In this document: piece by piece, positions 51,161-62,265 of the stretch
How the letters are laid out: the number at the start of each line of letters is the position of its first letter
Position numbering within the stretch: the first letter of the stretch is position 1
NCBI RefSeq assembly: GCF_037975245.1
Contig: NC_092562.1
Location: forward strand, 22,523,054 to 22,587,053
Reading direction: 5' to 3'
Origin: Apostichopus japonicus
Lineage: Eukaryota; Echinodermata; Holothuroidea; Aspidochirotida; Stichopodidae
DNA length: 64,000 nucleotides
The notes under the pieces: model-generated
What the model was told of the DNA's origin: nothing
Databases searched by the model: none
What the model saw: the letters and a program-made list of their open reading frames with translations, nothing else
Position numbers and translations under genes: made by a program

Positions 51161-52166
51161 CTACACATAAAGCTGCAGTACAAATCCTAATCCTATTGAA
51201 GAGTTCACTGCATTTTTCAAATACAGTCCTTTTGTACTGCATTCGCCGACATTTTGTATCCTTTCTGAAAGGTAAGATATACTTTTCAATAGGAACAGCT
51301 GCATAATTAACGCCACAGCCCGTAATATACGCCTATATGTGATTACTAACGTTGGCATTGCTGCGCCTGTGGCAAACGATCGAAATATTCTTCAAATGCC
51401 TCAAATTGGCTAATATAATGTTGTTGTTGATGATATCTTGAAAGCTGATACAGTTGGCATGTTTGGTTACTCTAAGTATTATCTGTATAGTTAGAGTTTC
51501 ATCAAAGTGCAAAAATAAACTTCATCTGTGCAAAAATTACTGAAATATTATAAAGAAAAACAAAACAAGATCAAACAAGACGCAAATGCCTTGATGACAT
51601 CATTCATTCTGCTGTTGCCATGCAGATACATTTACAAAATACAACCAACTTTAAAAAAACGTCATATATTCGTTATACAAAATGATATGAGGATGTGGTT
51701 TTGACCAACAGATGCAAAAACGCAATCAATTTTAGCAAACACAAAATACTTTTAACATTGATTTAAAATCAAATAAAATAAAACTGTAAGCAAACTGCTT
51801 ATCCACTAGAGAGCCTGTGTATTAACATTGATTAAGTTAAATATAAAGTGAAGTAATACTCAGCACAATAGCATTGTTGGCTACCGGCACTGAAAACAAG
51901 CTTTAGGCCTATTCTATTATATTTAAAATAGGTTTACGCCTGTTTGCGCTTCTATATTATTATACATATACAACGTTTGCGTTGCAGAACGATATTTAGA
52001 ATATAGTGTTAGTATTTACACCGTATTATATAGGTAGAATGTTGTTGCCTGCACAACGTTTTTGTTATTCATTGGATACGGCTCTCCTTATACGAAGATA
52101 TTGCGGGCCTCTTTGTTATAACCTTGTCCAAGGTAAGTACATTTGAAGTACTAAGCTAGGTTTTAA

Positions 52167-53436
52167 AGAGGGGATGAAATGGAATACTTTTTATAAATCA
52201 TCGTTTTCTATACACTCGTAGCTTTCCAATGATACCCAAAGCTTGCATCCTTGAGGAATAAACGATCAACAATTCGAGGGTAATAACAATTTTCTAAAAA
52301 TTGTTGTATATACCGTAATGCGGCGTGACGTCAGTCGAGGAACTCAACTCACTTCCAGGACGCTATGTTTACATTCTTAAACGTCTGGGAAGACACAACA
52401 ATACACTGTTGCAGTGCTCTGTAGTAATTGAGATTTGGTGTTTGGAGTTTTGCTTTTACGTAAATTTATCTCGTAATTGTTAAATATGCCGAGCTGATGT
52501 GTGGTTGCAGGTTCCTCCACCACAAGTAAAGACGGATTTCACCGGCATGACAGAAATCGAAGAATTTGGACACGACTCGTTCAAAACACTACACATACAC
52601 AACGTTATGAGTGCCTGTGTGCCTATACTATTGCCAAATTACTTGTTATGACCATAGCCGAGGCCTCTTTGATGCAGCATTGACGATTTTTTTTATCGGT
52701 TTCCTAATATTTTGCACAAAACTTAAAGCCAGTTGGTTTTAGAACAATCAATACTAGATTTGCAATAGTTTTTTGTGGTTAAACTTAGTTGTGTTATGAT
52801 TTTACGTAACAGTTAAGTATCAGGATCATCGACATTGGAGATAATTTAAATCATATAATGCTGTCTTAAAAATGGTGGTTTTGTTTATGCTCAACCGACC
52901 AGTTTTGGTACAGGATAGTCGGGGGCTTCGATCGGTAGCGACGCGTCTCTGCCATCGGGATCGTTTTACAATTCTTCTGCAAGGGGCTCAATATATAGGG
53001 CAAAACACCGATATCTTCATCACCCTCGAAAACGATTTCCTCATCTTCTTCTACAAGAAAATCATTTTCGTCAAAGCTTGACGAAGTTTCTGAGAGGTGA
53101 AGTCACATTTCCTCCAAATCGGAAGATTCGAAAGGAAGACATTTTCAATTGATGACTGAGGAGAGTGTTGTGGTTACATGTAGTAAACTATATGACGCCG
53201 TATCGGTAAAAGCGGGGAGTCGGCTTTGGCTAAATGGTTCATTTGATAACGTCATATGAACTGAGATGGGCAACTTTGAATTATTTTATGACTGGCAGCT
53301 CGAGAGGTTTCTACGGAATACTTTGACAGCGAATATCTTTTTTAAGCCGCATTTATGAAAAGTTGTGCATGGGTGGTGTTGTAGTAATGTAGATAAACCA
53401 TTCCAAGACATGAAAACCCAGCACTTCATAACCTCT
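52167..53436 (+). mobile_element. Kolobok-like DNA transposon remnant, TTAA target duplication
   Basis: It is bounded by TTAA at 52163-52166 and 53437-53440. The inverted ends are AGAGGGGATGAAATGG on the left and, read on the other strand, AGAGGTTATGAAGTGC on the right. The other copy of the surrounding duplication has one TTAA and no insert (61546-61556, GTATTAAGGAT), which proves insertion into copy 1. The interior carries a THAP-type zinc finger relic near the left end. TTAA duplication plus THAP is characteristic of the Kolobok superfamily. At 1.27 kb with no complete ORF it is non-autonomous. Confidence 0.85.
52486..52686 (+). pseudogene. THAP-domain remnant of a transposase
   Basis: From ATG 52486 the frame reads MPS, stop, CVVAGSSTTSKDGFHRHD then RNRRIWTRLVQNT, which matches the THAP start (MPxxCxxxxC..., WxxRL). 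The second Cys is replaced by Ser. Further on, ECLCAY sits where the C-x2-H pair belongs. A shift of frame recovers YDHSRGLFDAALT, which resembles the tail of the domain. One stop, lost zinc ligands and frameshifts make it non-functional. Confidence 0.75.
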
Positions 53437-53789
53437 TTAAGGATTGGTATCAACAATTGTCTGCATTTATGATAAGATATTACAACAACAAAACAAGGAT
53501 GACCAGTTTCCAATTTTGGACTTGTAGTTTAGCCAATCGTGAGATCGGTAGCTACAAATTTGATTCTAGACGTACTTAAATACAGATCTACAAATATTAA
53601 ATTTGAACTATTAAGGCGATATCACTTGAATATTTAGTACTCGTTTCTCCTTAGATCTACTATGACACAAGTTTCAATATCATGCTGCTTGGTGTTTAAT
53701 CAAGGTTGACAACTTTGTTTTACTCAGATTGATTGATACGTCAGAGGAGAGCAAGATTGCAACAGCAACTCAGAAGACAAGAATAGGTT

Positions 53790-53985
53790 AACATATATCA
53801 GTGGTACTAACCAATAGCGAATCTACGATTGCTCGGAAGATGTGGCCCAAGAGACAACTATCGGTAGATACTAAAACTACCACCAAAATAGAAGTGCATA
53901 CAAAGATAATCAAAAGTAAGGTCATCATAATAAAACCTTTCCTAATGTACCTTTCTTCAGCAAAATCAGATTTGCAAATCAACTT
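53790..53985 (-). CDS. Possible membrane-segment exon, copy 1
   Basis: A minus-strand open frame contains GFIMMTLLLIIFVCTSILVV, a strong transmembrane segment, followed by STDSCLLGHIFRAIVDSLL and a GTTAGT donor-like site near 53817. The same frame stays open in the other duplication copy (61900-62106). No protein family is recognised, and the rest of any gene is not identified. Confidence 0.25.
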
Positions 53986-54104
53986 TTAGTATCAAACATT
54001 TCAAAACTATATATTACGTGTAAGTCTCCCAATAGAAACTTGGTCCAGTAACCTGCAAGATGGCCCAATTCTGCGGATACAAGTCAGCCTCCATGAAATA
54101 AAAC

Positions 54105-54110
<6 letters not shown>

Positions 54111-54168
<58 letters not shown>
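54111..54168. repeat. (TA)n microsatellite, also present in the other duplication copy
   Basis: TA run at the equivalent position to 62219-62262, so it predates the duplication. Confidence 0.93.
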
Positions 54169-54173
<5 letters not shown>

Positions 54174-55245
54174 ACCGGTTTTGCGTATCGCTCATCGCTA
54201 ATTTAGCATTGCTTGGCCATTCCGACTTGCGGTGACTGTCAATGATAATAATGGCGTAGTAGTATAGCTCCAGCACTTGTGTACGCAATGAATATCACTC
54301 AACCAAGATTAAGTGGGATTATACAGTTACAATCTCATGTTACTTGCTTAATTTATTGGGAAAGACATACCTCATATATCTCCACGTCCCCTCAAGCCAC
54401 TCCCACCTGATCCCCTGCTTGGATCACAAACTTCTTACATTGCAGTCTTTCTTGCAGTAATCAGTGAGGCCTAGGCTAATTGTAACATACAGTTTATATA
54501 AGTGCGCAGACAATGGCCGGTCCAACAAGAGGTGGGTCAAGGTGGACAAGAGGTGGGGCATATAGCAACGAGGGCATGGGTTTACGGCTAGGTGGCAGGG
54601 GAAATCGTGTAGGATACAGAGTAATGTATTCTCATTTATTTACTTGGGGGAACGAAGACTTTAGGAAAGGGTCCCGTGACATGTGCAATTGTCCACTGGG
54701 CCTGATCGGCTCTCGACGCCACAGCACAATGACACACGAACGCAATGTAGATGTCCTAAGAGCAAGTCATTTATTGTTATGCCTGATGCATATATTATCT
54801 TTATGCCTATAACTGACATATATTGAACATAATTGCAAATATAAACCTTCGACGTTAAGAAAGCCGTTCCAATATTAGACCTTGCCCAAAGTTACCTACC
54901 TGTCAATGACTACTAAAATCGGATCGATGAAAACATGTGGTAAGCATGGCCATTCGGATAGTATTTCGGAATGGCTGGTACAGGTCTGGGAAACAGGGGC
55001 TCACCAGTTGAGTAACTTCAAACCTCACAGTAACCCGGCTGCTACACCGGCTGAAAGGTTATGTAGTAATATGGTCGTGACTATTGCCCAAAGCACAAAC
55101 ACGCATAGGAGGTTCGTGAACACGACGATGACCATCACCAAAATTGTAAACACGAAAACAAACGCAAACGCAAACTATGATATCACAATGCATTAACCAC
55201 CATGAACAACATCACCAAAACTACCCCAAAACCACTAAAAAATAC

Positions 55246-56479
55246 ACAAATACGAATGAGAACAGATTGTTCATGACAACGTCTATGATTGCAAACACAA
55301 ATGCGAACACACAAGCAAGCACAAGCACAGACACCAACACGTTTTTCATAACCGAGACCACTATAAAGAATACAAACGCGAACAAGAACAAGGAACCGAT
55401 GACGATCTCCGGGACTGTAGACGATGTTGTTAGCGGAAGCACATTTCTTGGTAGAAGTAACTTTTGTTGCGACGACTTTTTCATTGACGATACTTACACT
55501 CAGATATATATTTTCTTCTAATGCGTTGAGGGTAAGACTATAGCTATATATTGTCATGAAGTGATATTTATTCCTCCCTTAAGTTTACATCAAACTAGGC
55601 TGCAAGGTCTTTAACCCTTTGCACTTTTGACCTTCAAGTTTTCCCCTCGTTAATTCCCACTGTGTCCATATAAAGAAATACATTAGAAATTATTTGGTAC
55701 ATTTCAGACGATCTAGTTTATGAGCCCGTATTTTCAGACAAAGAAAAACATAACTAATACTTATGACCGGGTGTTGTTTTCTTTCTCACTCATGATTGGT
55801 GTATTCATTGATAAATTTGCTGAATGTTATTGATGTTCCGAAATAGGTAATATTGAACCAATCATGGATCATATAACCCATCCCTTGAGGCTTTGCAACT
55901 TCTGAGTAGTTATTATAGAGGTAAACTTAGTTCTGGAAAGGAATGATCCAGTACTCACGATCAGTATTTTATGACCAAATAATGTATACTTATTTATTGT
56001 TTCCAATCAGTATCTTGAGGTAATTTAACACCGTTTAATTGAACTATTAATTGTCCCCAAGAGAATAAATCAAAAGAAAGGTCAAATCATTTATTTGAGT
56101 GGAGTTTCTTGGAGCTAGGTTTCCTAAAAAAAAACTATCAAATAATTTCCCCCGGGGACAACGATAGTACCATCCCTACCGAGCTACCGGCGATATTTGC
56201 CGCATTACAATATAACCATTCTGCGTTTTACATAACAGGCCAATAACGGACTCCCTTTTATTTTGTTTACTTTTTTTGTAATCACATTGGTGGTGTTTTA
56301 TATAAAACCCTATACGTGGTACAATTTTTTTTAAACATGTTTAAGACATTGAGACAATGGTCTTCCTATATTTCAGCCACAATTTCAGTAGATATTTTTC
56401 CTTGTACTTGTCCTACTCGTAGTACAACATGTGCTACATGATGTTAAAATAGAATTTCTTGTTTCTGTGTCATTAACAG
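55246..56479. other. Flank of the fucosyltransferase gene, no separate gene assigned
   Basis: 55300-55500 has Asn/Thr-rich plus-strand and Val/Phe-rich minus-strand ORFs driven by an AACACNAACGC-type low-complexity repeat. The first exon and promoter of the fucosyltransferase should be in or left of this interval, but I could not place them. Confidence 0.35.
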
Positions 56480-58303
56480 GTTCTGCTCTTTCAACGAGGA
56501 CGAAAGGTTTTGTTGTTGTAGTTTTATGCAGTTCCATGATATGTTATCTTGCAACGAAGAGCGAACGATACCTTAATTTTATGGACGCAGCGAAACGAAT
56601 AAAGTACCATAGAATACCAATCGTCAACGGAACTCAAACCTTTCGAGCCCCTCTTCTTCCTAATTGTTCAAAGCAAATCCAGTACTGGGGAGGGCCAACA
56701 TTTAATCTACGGGATGGTAAATACTACTGTCCAGACATCAATTGCTCTGTATCTTTCACATCTCAGCGAAGCTTGTCTGTCTCAAAGAAGAGTCACGTGA
56801 TTATACTTCATCATCTTGGAAATTGGAATATTTTAGATTTCGAAAGGTTTGGAAATTTAGTTTGCTTTTATTCATTGAATGTGGAAATTACGCGTCCCAT
56901 CTGTTTTAGAGAAAGTTCATAGCGTCGACAACGGACACAAACGAAGCTTTGGTTAAATTCATTAGTTGCAATCGGTAACGAGCTTACATATTTCTTAGTC
57001 ACTGGGTTACTTGGCTTTTTATTACAGTTTGAAAAATGGCATCGTTGCACATAGTACTGTATTTCCGACTAGATTATGACATTGATGTGGTTATTTATCA
57101 CTTCATTGGTATGTTATATGTTATCTATAGTAGTCATGTGAGTGTTCGTTGAACTATGTCATCTGCCATGTTCCTTCTTAAAAATTGTATTAAAAATAGC
57201 TTTTTCGGAACTTTGTTCTGCTGCTGTCCTTAGACGTCGTAGAACAGGAATAGACATTCAAATGATCAGTGTTGGGAATCATGTCCCTTTTCTGTTCTTC
57301 GCGATGTCACACACTCAGTGTACTATTCTACGTTTCGGGGTATAAGTAATGTAATATAGCATTAAGACAAAGATACCCTTGAGTTATTGATTAAGGACGA
57401 TACTTCAGTGCATTTCGAAGTAGTTACTTGTATATAGTTCTAATACAAACACAATAGTTGAAAACAATATCTACCTTCGATACTACAGTATGTCCTTCAA
57501 CATTTGTTCAAAGTTTTCAGTCTTTTCCCAATCTTTTAAACAGGGCTCGTTCTACTGGTCAGATACTCGCTTACATGACACGTGAAAGTCCACCACTGAG
57601 TTTTAGATCAAAGGACCTCAGTGCTTTTGATTGGACCATAACATATCGCTCTTCGTCTGATTTTCCAATTCCATACGGTGTTCTGAAGAAGTCAAAAAGT
57701 ACTTTTGGACCAAACAAAAATTGGGCTGAAGGTAAAACCAAACTCGCCGCTTGGTTCGGTTCCAATTGCGACCGCATGTCTTGGCCAAGAACTACATTTG
57801 TCAAAAACCTAAGTCAATTTATTAACATTGACATGTTTGGTAAGTGTGGGAACTTAGTCTGTAAAGATAGGACTTGCTTGAAGAAAATCTCTGATTACAA
57901 ATTTTATCTTGCTTTGGAAAATCATTTATGTGTCGACTATATCACAGAAAAGATGTGGCGAAACGCCTTTCAGAATGATGCGATACCGGTGGTGTACGGT
58001 GCAACAAAAAGTGATTACGAGAAAGTTGCACCAAAGAATTCATTTATTCATGTTAATGATTTTCTTAACATGTCATCACTTGCTTCATATCTGAAAGTTC
58101 TGGACGTTAACGATACTTTGTATAACTCATTCTTTGAGTGGAGAAATGAATGGGATGTAGAAACGACATATGTGCCTGAAGTCATTACTGCGGACACATT
58201 GTGTTCGATGGTGAAAAAATTGGTGAACGAATCTTCTTCGGCAAAAGACACGACCGCATGGTTAAAATCATGTGTTAAAGCAACTTTGCCTAAACCAGTT
58301 TAA
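56480..58303 (+). CDS. GT10 alpha-1,3-fucosyltransferase, two exons seen, 5' exon missing
   Basis: A predicted Golgi type II membrane enzyme transferring fucose from GDP-fucose to GlcNAc-type acceptors. Exon A, 56480-56846, follows an acceptor (CATTAACAG) and encodes a membrane anchor GFVVVVLCSSMICYLA, a stem, then YYCPDINCSVSFTSQRSL and VIILHHLGNW, the N-terminal GT10 region. Exon B, 57514-58303, continues in phase (codon AG/T) and carries QILAYMTRESPP, DWTITYRSSSDFPIPYG, FYLALENHLCVDYITEKMWR and IPVVYG. The CxDYxTEKxWRNA block is the GT10 signature for donor binding. The stop is at 58301. No in-frame ATG precedes the anchor within exon A, so the start lies in an unseen upstream exon. No disabling lesions were found. 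It could be any alpha-1,3 paralogue; the type is not resolvable by eye. Confidence 0.88.
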
Positions 58304-58800
58304 TTGGATTTCAGCTTGAAAGCGAAGGTACCGAAGGAGGGTTGGATGATGTTGGGCAGACGGGCGATAACGGTCTTGCACGTTAAAGATAAAACATGTT
58401 CAGGTAGTAGGCTATACGCTGAATGAAAAACATTCTGCAGCATATCTACAACAACAACCTCTGTAATAATGGCTTATCATTAAAGCACGATGAACGCTGC
58501 AATAAAATTGCATGACAATGTGCTCAATATCCTGTTGCCTGATTTATCATCATTATTAATGACATCAACATCGTCACCTTTTCCTTGTCGTTGTCTTCAT
58601 CATCACGACAATAATCATTATCACTGCTATCATTTCACTCCACCATTAAACATGGAATTTGTTGGTTTTAATTATGTTTTCTCTTAGTGATACATTTGGC
58701 TCATGAAACACGAAATAAAAAGAAATTGATTAATTTTCATGCTTTATATAGTGAACATCAGATTGAAGTTCAAAGAGACGATCGAAGGAAACGCTTTTAC
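58304..58800. other. 3' flank of the fucosyltransferase gene, nothing else seen
   Basis: AT-rich, with no convincing reading frame. The ORF at 58490 is short and unsupported. Confidence 0.5.
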
Positions 58801-58801
58801 T

Positions 58802-58802
<1 letters not shown>

Positions 58803-58875
<73 letters not shown>

Positions 58876-58886
58876 TACATATATAC

Positions 58887-58952
<66 letters not shown>

Positions 58953-59001
58953 GTATATATATATATAAATATGTATATATATATATATATGTGTGTGTGT
59001 G

Positions 59002-59086
<85 letters not shown>
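58803..59086. repeat. Compound (TA)n/(TACA)n microsatellite, about 280 bp
   Basis: The longest TA block in the window, with TACATA, GTATAT and GTGTGTGT interruptions. All Ile-Tyr ORFs here are artefacts. Confidence 0.96.
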
Positions 59087-59089
<3 letters not shown>

Positions 59090-60265
59090 CTTTACTATAG
59101 AACACATTGATCGCTTTGCCAATTGCCATACAAAATTTCTATCATAGGATTAGCCTTTTTTTCTATAGCAACATTAAGTGCTCAAAGGTTTGACATTCTT
59201 CTTGGAAACTGAGAGGCTTAACGTTACCTGTTGGTGGACTGGAAACACCTCCTGAATAAATTCTGCGTCACCTGAAAACAGATTTTTATTATGGCTAAAC
59301 AAATCACCAAGCAGAATCATTTACTTAGCCGACTGCAGTTCACTAGCACCTTGCATATTCAAGACTATAGGCTTAGCCTGTGTCTTAGTTGGTTTCAGTT
59401 GCTCTCTGCCCTGATACCTTCAGTTCAGAAATTTTGGCAATTTCGCACATACATATCTTGTGGCGATAACAACTCTTTCCATTCAAATCATTTAGTTTAG
59501 TTTAGTTTAGTTTGGTAGGGGAAAAAAAGGATCAGGAAGGACAATCAAGTCCCTGTCAAGGATATTATAGGAGAGGGAAAAAATAGAAGACACACAAAAT
59601 TCAGACCCAATTACAATGCTTAAAGTACTTGTCCAAAGCATTACCAGGGGCCAAATAGTGAAAACCTTGTAAACACGATATCTCAAGAAGGCAAACTTGG
59701 ACCAATCTCATATTTAGTATGTAGTTGTGACACGTGACACGAAGCATATTGTTTTATTCGGAGGTCAAATGTCATTTAAATTCTCCACGTATTTTTCCGT
59801 GGTATTACGCAATTATCGAGATTCAGTGCCAAATAAAAACTTCAGGTTTGGATGTAGTAACGTTGGGAAAACGACCAGGCGCCGTTAACGAAAATTAGCT
59901 GTTAAATGTTCTAGAGGCAAACCAGACGCAAAATCTTGGGGACCAGCGGGTAAAGGTCGCCCTGCGCCTGCTTAATGTAAGACTTGAAAGTGTACCACAT
60001 TAAGTAGAAGAATCATGTTGTCTTTGGTAGAGATCAATCTGCATGCTTAATACCAGAAAAGTTTCCATCTAGGTCATCAGCTGCTAATGTGAATATTGTT
60101 TGTCATATCTCAACCCTTTTTACTGTACCATTTAGATTGAAGTTTGTTGTTCATCCTGGCTATACCCTATAGCCTATCGTGCCACATTCATATCAGATTA
60201 TTTATGTAGCATCATCGAAACCACACTGCAGTTTTGTTTTTTTTTGTTTTTTAATATTTGTCATA
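59087..60265. other. Intergenic, with short repeat-like pieces
   Basis: 59488-59515 is a TTTAG pentamer run. The following AGGATCAGGAAGGACAATCA and TCAAGTCCCTGTCAAGGATA, and at 59660 GAAAACCTTGTAAACACGAT, look like interspersed-repeat text whose ends I cannot define. A 44-bp stretch at 59228-59271 on the minus strand has exon-like splice signals (see findings). Confidence 0.4.
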
Positions 60266-60270
60266 CTAGT

Positions 60271-60470
60271 GGGAGCGTTGTGTTCAAGTGGTTAAGGCAG
60301 TGGACTTGTGATCTAAGGATTGCAGGTTCGAGTCCTGGCCAGATCATTGCATTGTGTCCTTGTGCAAGGGACTTTATCTCCATTGCCTCTCTTCACCCAG
60401 GTGTATAAATGGGGACCTGTGAGATGAAACTGTCAGCTGGGCGCTGTTTAGCTGTTGCCATGTGGAGAGA
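60271..60470 (+). mobile_element. tRNA-derived SINE
   Basis: The tRNA-related head is at 60271-60342, with an A-box TTCAAGTGGTTAAGGC and a canonical B box GGTTCGAGTCC. A body follows (TTGTGCAAGGGACTTTATCT, ATTGCCTCTCTTCACCCAGG, AAATGGGGACCTG), which looks like a conserved SINE central domain known from several marine invertebrates. The 3' end is near 60530. The acceptor stem does not close properly, so it is not a functional tRNA. Confidence 0.85.
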
Positions 60471-61899
60471 TTTTCCCTATGTTTGACAGGTTATCGTTGA
60501 CTGGGGTAATATTGTATTATTAATAAACCACTTGCTACGCATTCATTTCATAAAGCTGCAAGACATAACCTCAACATAACAAAAGTTGATTGCATTTTTC
60601 AAATATAGTCTATTTGAACTGCATTTGCCGACTTTTTGTATATATATGCTTTTTGAAAGGTAAGATCACTGTACTTTCCAATAAGAACATTTATATAAAT
60701 AACGTAACAGTCCGTAATATACGCCTACCTGATTTCACTAATGTTTGCATTGCTGTGCATGTCGGAAACGATCGAAATGTTCTTCCAATGATTTAATTTT
60801 GCTAATTAATTTTGTTGCTGATGATATCCTTGAAAGCTGATGACGTTGGAGTGTTTGGCTAATCTCAGTACTTTCTGTATAGTTAGAGTTTCAACAAAGT
60901 GCAAAAATAAACTTCCTCTGTGGATAAATTATTGAAATATTATAAAGAAAAAAACAAGACCTACGCAAATGCCTTGATGACATCATTCATTCTGCTGTTG
61001 CCAGATACATTTACAAAATACAACCAACTTTAAAAAACACGTCATATATTCGTTATACAAAATGATATGAGGATGTGGTTTTGACCAACAGATGCAAAAA
61101 CGCAATCAATTTTAGCAACCATAAAATCCATTTAACATTGATTTAAAATAAAATAAAACTATTAGCAAACTGCCTATCCACTAGAGAGCCTGTATATTTA
61201 CATTGATTTAGTTCAATATAAAGTGAAGTAATACTCAGCACGCTAGCATTGTTGGCTAACCGCAGTGAAAAACAATGTTTAGGCCTATTCTATTATATTT
61301 ACAATCGGTTCACGCCTGGTTGCGCTTCTGTATTATCCTACATACACAACGTCTGCGTTGCAGAACGATACTTGGTATATATAGTTAATTTAAACCGTTT
61401 TCATATGGGTAGAATATTGTTGCTGCACAATGTTTTTGTTATTCAATGGATAAGGCTCTCCTAATACGAACATAATGCGGGCCTCTTTGTGATAACCTTG
61501 TTCAAGGTAAGTACATTTTAATTACTAAGCTAAGTATTAAGGATTTGGTATCAAACAATTTTCTGCATTGATTATAAGATGTAACAAAGAAAAAAGAACA
61601 AGGATGACCAGTTTCCAATTTTGGAGTTGTAGTTTAGCCAATCTTGAGATTGGTATCTACAAATTTGATTCCAGACAAATTTAAATACAGATTTACAAAG
61701 ATTAAAGTTGAACTATTAGGCGACATCACTTGAATATTTAGTACTCGTTTCTCCTTAGAAAGTTAGATCTAATATGACACAAGTTTCAATATCGTACAGC
61801 TTGGTGTTTTATCAAGGTTGACAATTTTGTTTTTACTCAGATTGATTGATACGTCAGAGGAAAGCAAGATTGCAACAGCAACTCAGAAGACAAGATAGG

Positions 61900-62106
61900 T
61901 TAACATATATCAGTTATACTAACCAATAGCGGATCTACGATTGCTCGGAAGATGTGGCCCAAGAGACAACTATCGGTAGATACTAAAATCACCACCAAAA
62001 TAGAAGTGCATACAAAGATAATCAAAAGTAAGGTCATCATGATAAATCCTTCCCTAATGTACCTTGCTTCAGCAAAATCAGATTTGCAATAAACTGTTAG
62101 TACCAA
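61900..62106 (-). CDS. Possible membrane-segment exon, copy 2
   Basis: Reads GFIMMTLLLIIFVCTSILVV as in copy 1, with a few amino-acid differences (K/E, V/I, S/P, E/A) and no stop or indel across about 60 codons. It has the same GTTAGT donor-like end near 61927. Function unknown. Confidence 0.25.
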   Translation of the reverse strand: MVLTVYCKSDFAEARYIREGFIMMTLLLIIFVCTSILVVILVSTDSCLLGHIFRAIVDPLLVSITDIC

Positions 62107-62216
62107 GCATTTCAGAACTATATATTACGTGAAAGTCTCCCAATAGAAACCTGGTCCAGTAACCAGTAAGATTGCCCAATTCTGCGGATACAAGTCAGTC
62201 TCCCTGAAATAATTGC

Positions 62217-62219
<3 letters not shown>

Positions 62220-62262
<43 letters not shown>
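62220..62262. repeat. (TA)n microsatellite, duplicate of 54111-54168
   Basis: Shorter TA run at the homologous position in duplication copy 2. Confidence 0.93.

Positions 62263-62265
<3 letters not shown>

Larger units (their letters stand above)
51167..55245 (+). repeat. Segmental duplication, copy 1 (interrupted)
   Basis: Colinear with 60548-63032. Matching stretches include ACAAAATGATATGAGGATGT (51678 and 61058), AGGATGACCAGTTTCCAATT (53497 and 61601), TTGGCCATTCCGACTTGCGG (54210 and 62319) and CACCATGAACAACATCACCA (near 55198 and 62986). Copy 1 is longer because of a 1270-bp TTAA-flanked element at 52167-53436 and about 320 bp at 54395-54715 absent from copy 2. Homology ends after CCCCAAAACCACTAAAAA near 55240. 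Confidence 0.92.

Noticed and set aside
50926..51306. 126-codon plus ORF
   Set aside because: It crosses the edge of the segmental duplication and is not open in the homologous part of copy 2.
55183..55557. 124-codon minus ORF with Cys/Val-rich text
   Set aside because: Driven by a low-complexity AACAC-type repeat; overlapping frames are equally open.
58687..59129. Several long Ile-Tyr ORFs on both strands
   Set aside because: They are translations of a (TA)n microsatellite. The same applies to ORFs at 9778-10080, 15728, 21518-21904, 22252, 25183-25706 and 62125.
59488..59515. TTTAG run considered as telomere-like repeat
   Set aside because: Only a few pentamers, not TTAGGG, and embedded in interspersed repeat text.
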